64,000 nt of DNA. Origin: Laburnicola sp. R22_1 (Eukaryota; Ascomycota; Dothideomycetes; Pleosporales; Didymosphaeriaceae). The notes under the pieces are model-generated. The model saw only the letters and a program-made list of their open reading frames with translations. It was not told where the DNA came from and made no database searches. Position 1 is the first letter of the stretch, and each line of letters starts with the position of its first letter. The position numbers and the translations under genes are program-made. The stretch is taken from the NCBI GenBank assembly GCA_014281115.1, contig JACONQ010000008.1, forward strand, positions 1,178,001 to 1,242,000, given 5' to 3'. This document shows positions 1-13,739 of this stretch, piece by piece.

Positions 1-25
1 CGCACAAGGCATACATACTACTCAC

Positions 26-587
26 ACAATTGCGTCACGTTTGCCAGGCGTTTCGCCGAAGGCTTCCTCGCTTTCTCCAGGTCCTCAGCCGACAGTCGCT
101 GCGGGCCATGAAGGTAGCGCCCCGACTGCTCTGCCTCACGCGTGCGGTAAGGCTCCTGGCGCGACTGTGCTGCGTGGGTGACGTAGCTGGACTCCTTCTG
201 CAGGCCCGGGCGGGCGCTCGGCGGCGTGTTCTCCTTGTTTGACTTGCGCGTAGGGCTGCCGGGACCAAGGGTAGTAATGTCTTGCGCCGAGTATTCAATG
301 TCGTCGGCTGCAGGCAGATTCGTCTTGCTGGGCGAGGTGGGTGTGCCTGGCTTGGACCTGGAGGGCGAACCCAGAGCCGGGAGAAGCCTCATAGCATTCT
401 CGAAGACCTGGGGGAGATCAAAGGCGCCGGGCGGGTGCTGATGCTTGCTCGGGCTGCCCTGCGGGGTCTGCTGGGGGCTCAAGAAAGCCTCTTGCGAGGG
501 CGTGCCAGGGGCGTCCATGGCGCTGGAGCGAGTGTGGAGCGGCGGTGGAGGGATGGGCAGCTGGAACGTCGGCCTGTCCTCAGCCAT
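26..587 (-). CDS. Partial N-terminus of a probable Cut12-type spindle pole body protein
   Basis: This is the first exon of a minus-strand gene that runs off the left edge. I start it at the ATG at 585-587 (MAEDRP), because the reading frame upstream of it has no protein-like character. About 187 residues are visible. They are rich in Ser, Pro and Thr, with short SP/TP motifs (SPQQTP, SPSKTN) typical of a phosphorylated disordered N-terminus. The exon ends in the motif KRLANVTQL and then a good splice donor (GTGAGT, reading leftward from 25), followed by an in-frame stop if unspliced. The SAEDLEK...KPSAKRLANVTQL segment resembles, from memory, the start of the conserved domain of fungal Cut12-like spindle-pole-body proteins. 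That assignment rests on a short motif and is tentative. The gene otherwise would be called a Ser/Pro-rich hypothetical protein. Confidence 0.5.
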
Positions 588-1364
588 GATGCGCGACGGG
601 GTGGGAAAGAGCACCTGCGGGCAGCTGCCGTCGTGGATCAGCGCAACCGTAGAAGCGACAATGCAAGAATCGGGCTGCGGCCGAAGGGCGAAGGGAGCAA
701 GCCGTGGCCAGTTGGGTCGACAAGGGCAGAAAGCGCGTGGGTGCGCTGCGCTGGCGAGGTGCAGTGGCCCTTGTTGATGATGTGCAGATGCAGCTTTGGC
801 GGGGTGTTTATTTGGGCCAAGAGACAACAGTGAACACGGCAACCAATGGCATTCCCCGCGCATCCCTGTCCCCGTCGTCACTACGAGTGCCAGTACACTA
901 CCACTACCTTGCTTGTATCTTGGTACTTGGTGCCTTCTACCTTGAACATAGCTCCACCGACGACGACACCGCAGCATTTGCGTATCAAATATATGCCTCA
1001 ATTGCTACCAGCTGCTATCTTGTACAAAAAATCCGCACTCTCTACACATGCCGTCGTAACATGGAGCGCCGAATCATACGAGCCTGCCCAATGTAAAGTC
1101 TGGTAATCATGCGCTCGAACGCCAATGGAGACCCAGAATGCAACACTGCACCATTAATGCCATGAGGATCCAAAAACCGAGCCGACCCGTAAGACGGACA
1201 GATAGAGGCCCTTTTAGCCCCCTTTAGCAATTCCAAGTAGAAACACATCTTCCCGCTCGCCATGTCTGTTGGCAAGCTACGCAACAGACCGCGCTTCCCG
1301 CCCTATAGCACGAGCAAGAGACGTGCCAGGAGCCTACCAATCAAGACTCACTGGCCCGAGCTGG
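588..1364. other. Intergenic region, promoter side of the leftmost gene
   Basis: This 777-bp stretch lies between the start of the left-edge gene and the stop codon of the RING gene, both on the minus strand. Several overlapping open frames cross it but none shows domain signatures, codon consistency or splice structure. It should hold the promoter of the left-edge gene and the 3' UTR of the RING gene. No clear TATA box was identified. Confidence 0.6.
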
Positions 1365-2738
1365 CTACGGGTGGCCAAAATCCCCTTCGAGATGTCTCAT
1401 GTCCAAGCTGTCGCGAAAGCGCTCGTCCCTCTGCATCCTCTCCAAGATCTGACGGTTTTGCAGAAGCGGCAGCATACCCTCCCATGGTCGCGTCGGTTCC
1501 ACGAGGAGCTTTCGACACACCGGACAGGTAACCTTGTTCTTGAACGTCTTGCACGTTTCGAACTACACCACGTCAGTGAGTGCGCGAATCGGTTGAGGAG
1601 TGGCGACAAAGTTACTTACCCATTTGTTGATGCAATACTCTCCAAAGAAGTGCTTGCAGGGTAATTGGATGGCCACTTCATCTTCTTCACTAGGCTGAAC
1701 GTACGTTGTCGAGTAGTCTTTATCACAGATATCGCACACGGTAGAGGTGTCATTTGGTAGCTCGCTAGGTAGAAAGTGTCGCAGTTTGTCCTTGAGCGCT
1801 TGCATTTGTGCAGCAGAGGGGACATTGGGATCATAGTGGGCTAACATGCGGGCGCGTAAACCTGGGGGCATTCCTACACGTTGCCGACGGGCACGAGACA
1901 TGGGTGAACGAGTATCGTTCGACTCGGACGAGCTATTCACCCGGGACAGGTCAGTCGAGTATCGGTCGAAGCTGCGTCGATTCGGGGTCCTTGGCGACAA
2001 ACTGCGATCTTGACGAGAAACAGGCATACCGACAAGACGAGGTAGGGGACGCCGTTCCGGCATGCCTTGTTCCATGGATTCTTGCTGATTGTGGACTGGA
2101 ATGGCAGCTCTCCGGTTAGGTGACATGGAATCGTGGGGAAGCTCAGCAGTCCTAGAATCCGCCCGCCTTGAACCATGGTTGTCATTCATCGACGGCGCCG
2201 CATCCACACCGAACTGGCCCAGAGTTGGAGGATTCGCAGCTTGAACTTGTGACAGAGGATGGTGAGTGAGCCCTGACGGGGCATGAACCCATGGAGGATG
2301 AGCGAGCGGGCCATAAGCCGGCCAGTCGAAATCGAGCATGCCCCCCGAATCGTTCGCATTCCGATCCTGTTCGAACCCTGTTCCATACCAGCTCGCATCG
2401 AAGTAGTAGTTTGGCATCGGTCCAGGCGTCATCGGTCCAGACTGACTATGGTGGAACATGCCGCCAGAGGGGGGCAGAAGCCCGGCTGGCGGTACATCAA
2501 AATTCCACCGCTGGTGTTGACTGTGCTGCGAATATGCAGAACGCTGACCGCTCGGCTCCGGTAGCTGCTGCGATCGGAACTGAGGCGCATTGTTCACGGG
2601 GCTGAACAGCGGAGTGCGGAAACTACCGGTGGGATTGGTAGGGTGCTGCGGATACATGGACACATCTGTCTCTTGCTCTTGGTGTTGCGGAGCAGGCCCT
2701 CCCGGAAACGTGTTTCGGCCGTAGTGTGATTCAGCCAT
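1365..2738 (-). CDS. RING-finger protein, probable E3 ubiquitin ligase
   Basis: Two exons (2738-1620 and 1562-1365) are separated by a 57-bp intron (GTAAGT donor at 1619, TAG acceptor at 1563) and give 438 residues. The first ~330 residues are Pro/Gln/Ser/His-rich and look disordered. The C-terminus carries a RING: C335-x2-C338, C361-K-H363, C369, then C386-P-V-C389 in the second exon. The joint TGG|TTC is in frame and is needed to complete the RING, which supports the intron. At the position usually filled by the fifth zinc ligand there is Gly366 in the run KHFFGEYC, a variant seen in other fungal RING proteins. A conserved tail after the RING (EPTRPWEGML, then RQILERMQRD) follows. The likely role is ubiquitin transfer; the substrate is unknown. 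The gene is divergent from fumarase. Confidence 0.8.
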
Positions 2739-3927
2739 ACAGCCTTGGTCTGAAGGGCAAGGCGCACGTAGGCCTCGCTCCGTCGATGTTGGTTGATGGA
2801 GACTTTCTGGCGGACGGGGATTCTTGTCGGAGACGTCAGCAATGGCTCTTTCTGGCTATGCTGAAGAGCAGACACGGGGCCTGGAGCTGAATAGTTGGGG
2901 ATCGCGGGCGGAGGCAGTAGGCAGGTAGGAGTACCCGTCTGGCCAGCTTATCTAGCGACCGACTGAGAGGCGGGCGGTGTGTCCCGGGCCCGTGAGCGGA
3001 GAGTGATTCACGGCGGCTCGCAGGCGGACAGCCGGTGCGTGGGGCGGGCAGACGGTGAAAGAGAGCAAGACAGGCCGGGCTGGCCGCAATCACGCATGGA
3101 AGGAGGGGCAGGAGCTGCTATTATGCGGAGGTTGCAAGCAAGGCTGCAAGAGGCCGTCAGCTGGTCTGAGGGCAAGTGACTTACTGAGACGGAAGACGTG
3201 GGACAGCGCCAGTCGTTGCATGCTGGATTAAACCCGTCTCGCAGTGCGCCGAGGCGGGCGTCCCGTCATCCACGGCGCAGTCCACCTGGGGGGGAGTGTT
3301 CGTGTCGCGCGTTTGCACCGCGCCCACTGTTTAGGAAAAGGCAGGCGGGCGCCGGAGAGCATGCAGCGCAGCGCAGCGTGCAGACGATGAAGCCGGCCAG
3401 CCTTGGAACAGCGTCGCCGGCGCCTGTCTCTACATCTCTAGTCGCTCGCCGCAGCTCGCCCAGCCAGCATGAGGAGCTCCCACGGTCGCGCAAGGCGGAG
3501 AGCTCACTGGCAGAGACAGAGGGCCCGGCACCGTGCGTGTGCAACGGCGACATGTCGACGGGCCGAATTTATCATTGGGAGGGCGGTGCGCGCTGCTCCG
3601 AGGACGCTGCATGCACGCAGGCGGGACAGGACAGGGACAGGTGTTGCGAGGATGGAGGGGATGTGGTACCGCGAGAATCCACGTTGCAAATTCTCCATCG
3701 GCCTCGCGCATCGCGCTCCTCAAAACGTCCAGGGCTCCAGGGCAGGGCCCGGGCTCCAGGGCTCAGTGCGCCGACCGTGACCGCCCGGGGCCGTCCGATT
3801 TCTTCCGCGGCGACACCCCCGAGCTCGCAGCGCAGCGCGTCGACAGAGCTCCCGTCTGCAACAATTGCGGCATTGACCAGCCTTGCCCATCGCCCCAGCA
3901 TCCAGCTCCGTCGCCGTCACTGCTGCC
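2739..3927. other. Divergent promoter region, RING gene / fumarase
   Basis: This is 1.19 kb of GC-rich DNA between two divergently transcribed genes. Long open frames occur on both strands (for example across 3198-4355), but they overlap the fumarase exon in other frames and are composed of low-complexity Arg/Ala/Pro/Ser, as expected for GC-rich non-coding DNA. I treat the whole interval as promoter and 5' UTR sequence for both neighbours. Confidence 0.6.
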
Positions 3928-5660
3928 ATGTTCCGCGCTGCGCTGAAGCCCCGCACAGCCGAGGCCGGCCTCCGGTTGCTGGCACATGCCAAAAGCAGCC
4001 GCAGCCCTGTCCCGAAAGCTCTCTCCACAGCCCCGCGCTCAGCTCAGTTGCAACCCACGACACCACACGCCCCGCAGCGCCGCCAGTTCTCGACAACGCG
4101 CACCATGGCCTCGACGCGCACCGAGAGCGATGCCTTTGGCGAGATCCAGGTGCCCGCCGACAAGTACTGGGGCGCGCAGACGGAGCGGTCCCTGGAGAAC
4201 TTCAGGATAAACCAGCCGCAGGACCGCATGCCGCCGCCCATTGTCAAGGCCTTTGGGCTTCTCAAGGGTGCCGCGGCCACGGTAAACATGAAATTCGGGC
4301 TGGGTACGTCGCAGCACACACATACGTAGCACGCTCCCGCTCCCGCTCACGCTGAGCAGACCCAAAGATCGGAGAGGCCATCCAGCAGGCCGCCGCCGAA
4401 GTCGCCGACCTGAAGCTCATCGATCACTTCCCGCTCGTCGTCTGGCAGACTGGCTCCGGCACGCAGTCGAACATGAACGCGAACGAAGTCATCTCCAACC
4501 GCGCCATCGAGATCCTCGGCGGCCAGATGGGCAGCAAGACGCCAGTCCACCCCAACGACCACGTCAACATGTCTGCTTCCTCCAACGACACTTTCCCGAC
4601 CGTCATGCACATCGCCGCCGTCCTGGATATTGAGGAGTCACTGCTTCCCGCGCTAGCAAGCCTCCGCGACGCCCTGAAGAAGAAGAGCGACATGTTTGAG
4701 AAGATTATAAAGATCGGCAGGACACACTTGCAGGACGCTACACCCTTGACGCTGGGACAGGAGTTCTCTGGCTATGTGCAACAGCTGGACTTTGGCATTG
4801 AGCGCGTCAGGTCGTCCCTGCCGCGCCTCAAGATGCTCGCTCAGGGTGGCACTGCAGTGGGAACCGGAATCAATACATTCAAGGGCTTTGCAGAGGACAT
4901 TGCTACCGAGGTTAGCAGAATGACCGGCCACGACTTCGTTACTGCACCCAACAAGTTCGAGGCTCTTGCAGCGCATGATGCCGTCGTAGAAGCTCACGGA
5001 CAACTCAACACGCTTGCTGTGTCGCTGTTCAAGATTGCTCAAGATATCCGCTTCCTCGGTTCGGGCCCCCGCTGCGGCCTTGGTGAGTTGAAACTCCCAG
5101 AGAACGAGCCTGGCTCTTCGATTATGCCGGGTAAGGTCAACCCGACCCAATGCGAATCACTCACCATGGTGTGCGCCCAGGTCTTTGGAAACCACGCTGC
5201 TACCACCTTTGCTGGATCCCAGGGTAACTTCGAGTTGAACGTCTTTAAGCCTGTTATGATCCGCAATTTACTCCACAGCTCGCGTCTCCTGGCCGACAGT
5301 ATGAGGAGCTTTGAGAAGAACCTGGTCGAGGGTCTGGAAGCTGATGAGAAGCGCATCGGCTCCTTGCTGAACGAGAGGTAAGTATGGGTTGCACGTATAC
5401 TGGAATTTACTAACGCACAAGTAGTTTGATGTTGGTGACCTGCCTCAACCCTGTCATTGGTGAGTCTGCTGTATTCGTTTCTTCGAAACCCTTATTGATA
5501 GATTCCAGGTTACGATGCTGCCTCCAAAACCGCCAAGAACGCGCACAGGAAGGGTATCACTCTCAAGGAGAGTGCTCTAGAGTTGAAAACAATCAGCGAA
5601 GCTGATTTTGACAAGCACGTCCGGCCAGAACTCATGATCGCACCCAAGGACAAGAATTAG
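3928..5660 (+). CDS. Fumarate hydratase, class II (fumarase), mitochondrial
   Basis: Catalyses reversible hydration of fumarate to L-malate in the TCA cycle. Four exons: 3928-4303, 4360-5377, 5425-5459 and 5509-5660, giving 526 residues, the normal length for a precursor. All three introns have GT...AG ends, and the second carries a perfect TACTAAC branch site (5408-5414). Residues 1-59 form an Arg/Ala/Ser-rich presequence ending in [10 protein letters not shown], a typical matrix-targeting leader. The mature part begins with the class II start ([20 protein letters not shown]) and contains [11 protein letters not shown], the ASSNDTFPT loop, [10 protein letters not shown], and the superfamily signature [15 protein letters not shown], which includes the mobile catalytic loop. 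The C-terminus ([17 protein letters not shown]) matches the family. A second in-frame ATG lies at 4105 in a strong context, just after the presequence. Start chosen as the first ATG giving the targeting leader. Confidence 0.97.
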
Positions 5661-5852
5661 AGCTTTGCGCGAGATTTAATCTAGCGAGGGTGATAAGGGT
5701 AAGCCTCTGGGTGTGGAGAAGTTCACATGGACATCTCGTGCCGATTTTTGGACTCAGACTAAACTACGCAAGGCGAAGTTTGTCTCTTAGTAAAATAATG
5801 TGTATCGTAGAATAGCCTGTAAATATGACCAGGATCTCGGGATCATTTTATA

Positions 5853-9618
<3,766 letters not shown>

Positions 9619-10802
9619 CTTGGGGCCTACAAGGCGCACCCAATTCGGTTTCGGGAGTGACACATCGGTCTTGTACTAGAGGTGAAGGGCGACCACAGGC
9701 GCATTGCGGCATCATAGTGTCAGGCTCTTGGATTAGCACTGGCACCGAGCCTGTACCTCAACCACCCGTCACACCGACGTTCGATTGATGACCACGAAGA
9801 TTTTACGATCAGGTGCTAGCGTAGCATTTGCATGAATCTATATTTGGTTCTCCAACCCGTTCCGTTGTGCTTGCAATAGTGTGCCGATCGTGTCTCCCGG
9901 CGCTCACGGCAACTACGCCTTCAATTCGATACCGCTGATAGAGTTGGCAGTATATCACACGTCAAAACAATAATGCCCTGCTCCCCAGACAGTTGTGATC
10001 CTCTTTGCATGGTAGTTTCTTTTGTACCTACGCGTAAAGCGTGGTTGGCTGCTATTATTTAATTCCTTGTACATTGTCCAGGTGCTTGGTTCCGTGAGCC
10101 TCGGTACGGCGTATTGCAGTTCGCGGCACTCGGTAGGTTTTAGCGTTGTCGTCGTGCAGGTGCCTCGGTTGAGTGAATTGAGTTCGATTTGTTAGGGACA
10201 TGGCTCCAATGCATGATGTGCTATGTTAGCATGTTCTAGGGTCCCATGTGAGAATTGTCGTATCGTGTATTGCCTCGTAGCATGAAACGACTGGCAGCGG
10301 TCCTCAGAGTTTGGGGTATTACTATTACCGCGGTGATGCCACAAAAATGGTGGTTTGCTGGTATGGTTTGTTGTCTGTTAGGTTTGGGGCTTGGGGTTAT
10401 GGCAGTTGGTGGGGCTAAAAAAGGGAGAAATGTACGGGGATGGGTGCTTCACAGGACGAGGCGTTTGTGAAAACGGTTCAAGGATGAGAACATGGGAATA
10501 TAGTATCGAATCGAAGGTAGCTGCTAACTAACACTAGGATATCTCTCTGCGTATCAATCTGCCCACGTTTATTTCTCTCGTAGCTATCATACGCAGTGCC
10601 AAGTGTTTGTTCTTTGAACTCGGTCAGCCAGACGAAAGTCTTACTTGATAATGCATCGCTCAAAGCAATGCACAGAATATTTTTGTGATGAGAAAGTGGT
10701 TACTTGTTCAGTCCGTTAGACTTTTGCTCGCACAGTATATACATAAGTATCCTTCGTCTCCATACTTTTGTCCTCTGCGTAACCCCCGATCTAGGCATCT
10801 AA
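9619..10802. other. Convergent intergenic region, no gene seen
   Basis: This 1.18-kb stretch separates the SMC5 stop from the stop of the oppositely oriented secreted-protein gene. It should hold the two 3' UTRs. Small open frames inside it (for example 10255-10470) show no signal peptide, motif or intron structure and are not called. Confidence 0.6.
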
Positions 10803-11465
10803 CTAGACATTGCTATCGGAGTCAGAACCCGACTCCACAGGCTCCAGCTTGCCTTGAAGCAGAAGCTTTTCCTCAGCTTCAAAAGCGTCCAGTTCCGCGG
10901 CTCGACACCGACACAAAAAAGACCCTTGGCAGCAACCATACTTGCGACACCGTATATCGCAGGGCCCGGGGCGGGCTTCCAACGCAGACTCATCTGAAGC
11001 TTCACGACGCTCCGCTGCCGCAGACGTCGAGGGGATATTGTCCAGACCGAACATCGCGGCAGCAGGATCCGCGCTGCCCTTGCAATTGCAGAACTCGTTG
11101 CCCTCGGTGTCGCGCCAGCAGCAGTGATGGAATGGACAGTTGCGGCAGCGGGCGCCGGGGATGGCGCCTTCGAATGGAGCAACCGGGCTGCGCTTGTTCA
11201 TGTCCTCCAAGGGGAGGGAGGCCAGACCGCCCGAACCACCGCAAGGGCACACCCCTCCGATGCAGCACTTGTACCTGATGCAGAGCGCGTCGCATGTTGC
11301 CATGGAGGCGGTATCGGCATCGCGGGCATTTGGTGAGTTGTTGTCGGTATTCTGTGAGAGGTCAGTTAGAGGCTGTCGAGCATGGGTGATGAAGTGACGT
11401 ACGATGGTCGGCAGAGCGGCTGCGAAGGCGACAAGCGCCCCAAGCGCAATGGTGAAGAGCTTCAT
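10803..11465 (-). CDS. Small secreted protein with three cysteine-rich modules and dibasic sites
   Basis: Two exons (11465-11403, 11351-10803) with a 51-bp intron (GTACGT donor, CTAAC branch, CACAG acceptor) give 203 residues. The intron is a multiple of three without a stop, so the unspliced frame is also open; the strong splice signals favour removal. Residues 1-18 are a signal peptide (MKLFTIALGALVAFAAAL). All 18 cysteines fall in three modules of one pattern, C-x2,3-C-x4-CC-x4..9-C-x-C: Cys41-58, Cys90-111 and Cys152-170. Dibasic sites lie between modules (KR at 74-75, RR at 136-137), where a Kex2-type protease could release separate peptides. The tail is acidic (ESGSDSDSN). I do not recognise a family. 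It could be a secreted effector, a peptide precursor or a cell-surface protein. It lies 3.2 kb from the first transposon. Confidence 0.85.
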   Translation of the reverse strand: MKLFTIALGALVAFAAALPTIVRHFITHARQPLTDLSQNTDNNSPNARDADTASMATCDALCIRYKCCIGGVCPCGGSGGLASLPLEDMNKRSPVAPFEGAIPGARCRNCPFHHCCWRDTEGNEFCNCKGSADPAAAMFGLDNIPSTSAAAERREASDESALEARPGPCDIRCRKYGCCQGSFLCRCRAAELDAFEAEEKLLLQGKLEPVESGSDSDSNV

Positions 11466-11612
11466 AGCTTCACGGCGAACTGTAGCTGTGTAGTCGTCGA
11501 GAAGGGTGTTTGGGTGTTGTCTGGAAGTGGTATGGAGCGGTTGAAGTGGTTGAAGTTGAAGAGAGTCGAAGTAGATGTGGAGAGAAAGAAGTCAGGTCAA
11601 CAGAAGTTGGAC

Positions 11613-11618
11613 TTTATA
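11613..11618 (-). promoter_or_regulatory. TATA box of the cysteine-rich secreted protein gene
   Basis: TATAAA on the minus strand within GATATAAAGT, about 148 bp upstream of the ATG at 11465. The distance is reasonable for a fungal promoter with a ~100-nt leader. No other core element was recognised. Confidence 0.5.
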
Positions 11619-11823
11619 TCCTCTCAACCTCGAGATCAAGTGAGAGGCCGCAGAGCCTCAGACGCGGCGAGAGATATCAGCAGGAGAGAAGCGAGGCTGC
11701 CTCTGTGACGGAAGAGATGAGCCAGCCCTCAAGGTGCTCAGAGTGAGAGGATATTGTAGGCAGTCTTTCGGCTGCAATATTTCCATCACAAAGTGAGAAA
11801 CTATATCGTGGAAAATCACTCGA

Positions 11824-12147
11824 CTATGTCATTGGACTTCTCATTGTCCAGTCGAGTGGAGCCTGTCCAGTCATATTGATGCTCTTCGGTGCTGTACCTC
11901 TTCTCCTAGTAAGAAGAGCTTGTTGTTGATGTGGATTCGGATGTTGATATTGTTGATGCTGCTGATCCAACTGATAATGATGATACTGCGGACTCAACTG
12001 AGCTTGTTGATTCATCTGCTGTTGCTGCTTGAACTGCTGTTGCTGATTGAACTGATGTTGTTGCTTGAACTGCTGTTGCTGATTCAACTGTTGCAGGTTC
12101 GACTGTTGCAGGTTCGACTGCTGCAGATTCGACTGCTGCTGATTCGA
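11824..12147 (-). pseudogene. Out-of-use Gln-rich C-terminal tail behind a premature TAG
   Basis: Directly downstream of the TAG at 12148-12150 the same frame stays open for another 107 residues and ends at 11824-11826. Its content continues the preceding protein: (S/L)NQQQ and (F/L)(K/N)QQ repeats, then HHYQLDQQHQQYQHPN and a short non-repetitive end (RRGTAPKSINMTGQAPLD). The continuity of repeat phase and composition shows it was the original C-terminus. The stop sits where the repeat expects CAG, so a single C-to-T change explains it. In a strain with CAG at this site it would be translated. Confidence 0.75.
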
Positions 12148-12264
12148 CTACTGCTGATTCGACTGCTGCTGATTCAACTGCTGCTGATTCAACTGCTGCT
12201 GATTCAACTGCTGCTGATTCAACTGCTGCTGATTCAACTGCTGCTGATTCAACTGCTGCTGATT
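12081..12264. repeat. 15-bp tandem repeat encoding LNQQQ / SNQQQ units
   Basis: About twelve copies of a 15-bp unit (plus strand GATTCAACTGCTGCT) run through the end of the coiled-coil gene. The copies nearest 12264 are identical and those toward 12081 diverge (GGTTCGACTGTTGCA). Translated on the minus strand they give LNQQQ and SNQQQ. The premature TAG at 12148-12150 lies inside the array. Arrays of this kind change copy number readily, so this is a likely length polymorphism. Confidence 0.9.
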
Positions 12265-13739
12265 AACCCGTTGTACATGATTCAGTTGTTGCGACTGTTG
12301 TGGTTGTTGGTTCAATGGACGTGGTTGGTTTTGCACCGTATGTGGAGATGTGGGCGTCAGGAGCACCGAGCGGTTTAATACGTGCTCCAAGTATCGGAGC
12401 CTATCGTCCATCTATACATGCATGTGTCAGTATGCCGTGTACTCGAGTGGGGAAAGGCAATGCTGACCTGGCTCAATGCGTTCATGTGCATTTTACGACC
12501 ATCTTCTATTGAGTCTTTTCTCGCAGCTTCTTCACGAGTCTTCCACTCGTCCAGCATTTTAACCATTTTGTGCACTTCGGCACGGCAGAGCTGCGTTAAG
12601 ATTTGGGCGCCAACCTTCGGAAGCTCGTCTTTGGTGACCATATTCCTCTGTATGCTTTGTTGCGCAATTTTTAGGTCACTGATATGGCTGGTGTTAAGAT
12701 CCAGTTGTTCTTCAAACCTGGCGTTCCGGCTCGTTCTCAAAGACATAAATTCTGGGTGATGTCCTGCGTCACGGGTCTGCTTATCCTTTTCGATGGCGGC
12801 GACACGTGTCTCCAGGGCTTGGTTTACTGTTTCCAAGGCGTCCAGTTTGTGTCCTTGACTCTTGTGCTCTCGGCGCAGAACATCGCGGTCTTGTATGGTA
12901 GCAGCAAGCTTTTCTTCCAAATCCATGTAATTCGTTTTCATGGTCGCGAGTTCGCGCTCGCACTTTTGTGTCTTCTCTTTTCCTTCTCTCGACTCCTTCT
13001 CCAACGTGGTGACCTTTTTAAAAAGATTGTCTATCAGGTTCTTGAGTTTGGCCGCCTTCTCATCGCTCGTAGCGGAGGGGCCGTTCTTTTTCAGGTCTTC
13101 GTTCATACACTCCAAATTTTTGGACTGGGTTTTCTGAGTCGACTCCCAACTGTTTAACTTGGTTTCTAAGCTTGTCTGCGCCTGCTCAAGACTCGAAGCT
13201 TTGGTTTCCAGAGTATCAAGTCTCGGTTTGACATCCGCGATGATGCCTTCGTGAGTTCCCAATTCACCGGCATGCTTCGTGAGTTGGATGTCGTGGTAAT
13301 TTACTTCATCTTTTATCTGTGTTAGTTGCGTTTTTTGGTCCTGGTACCCATTCGAAACATCAGTGATGCAATCGTGGAGAGGCTTCAGCTCTGATGTTGT
13401 GATGTATGGGTCCGTTGCTTGCTTGTGGGCAGGGTCAAGCTTTCGCTTCTTTGCGGTCCCAGATTCGTTCTGCCGCCTCGATGATGCAGCGTTGTCGAAT
13501 ATAACACCGGGAGTGTTTGGTGTATACAGTGGGCGTGGTCGTTTGCGAGATTCCGACATGGCATCCTTTGTTCTTTGTACAGGCTTGGCCGAACAATTCG
13601 ACTTTGTGTCAGAGCTAGGCCGTCTGACTTGAGATGATGGCGATGAGAAGCCATTCCGTGCTTTAGCGGGGGCGCTGGACGGTTGTGAAGTCCGTGACGG
13701 CGTATCAAGAGAGCCACGTTTGACAATTTGGCTCCCCAT
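12148..13739 (-). CDS. Coiled-coil protein with Gln/Asn repeat C-terminus, truncated by TAG
   Basis: Exon 1 is 13739-12468 (start MGSQIVKRGS) and exon 2 is 12411-12148, with a 56-bp intron whose acceptor is TATAG and whose donor is the less common GTCAGC. The product is 511 residues. The first ~120 are basic and Ser/Pro-rich with a possible nuclear signal (ESRKRPRP, TAKKRKLDP). Residues ~150-400 form long coiled coils (LDTLETKASSLEQAQ, KKVTTLEKESREG). The second exon begins MDDRLRYLEHVLN and then becomes a Gln/Asn repeat that stops at TAG 12148-12150, while the frame continues open beyond it. I do not recognise the family. The organisation suggests a nuclear or scaffold protein with a prion-like tail, but this is inference. 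Confidence 0.7.

Noticed and set aside
3198..4355. Open frame of 385 codons upstream of and across fumarase exon 1
   Set aside because: It covers the fumarase first exon in another frame and has no motif. The fumarase frame is certain.
12148..12264. CRISPR-like array of short direct repeats
   Set aside because: Units are contiguous 15-bp coding repeats without spacers, in a eukaryotic gene.
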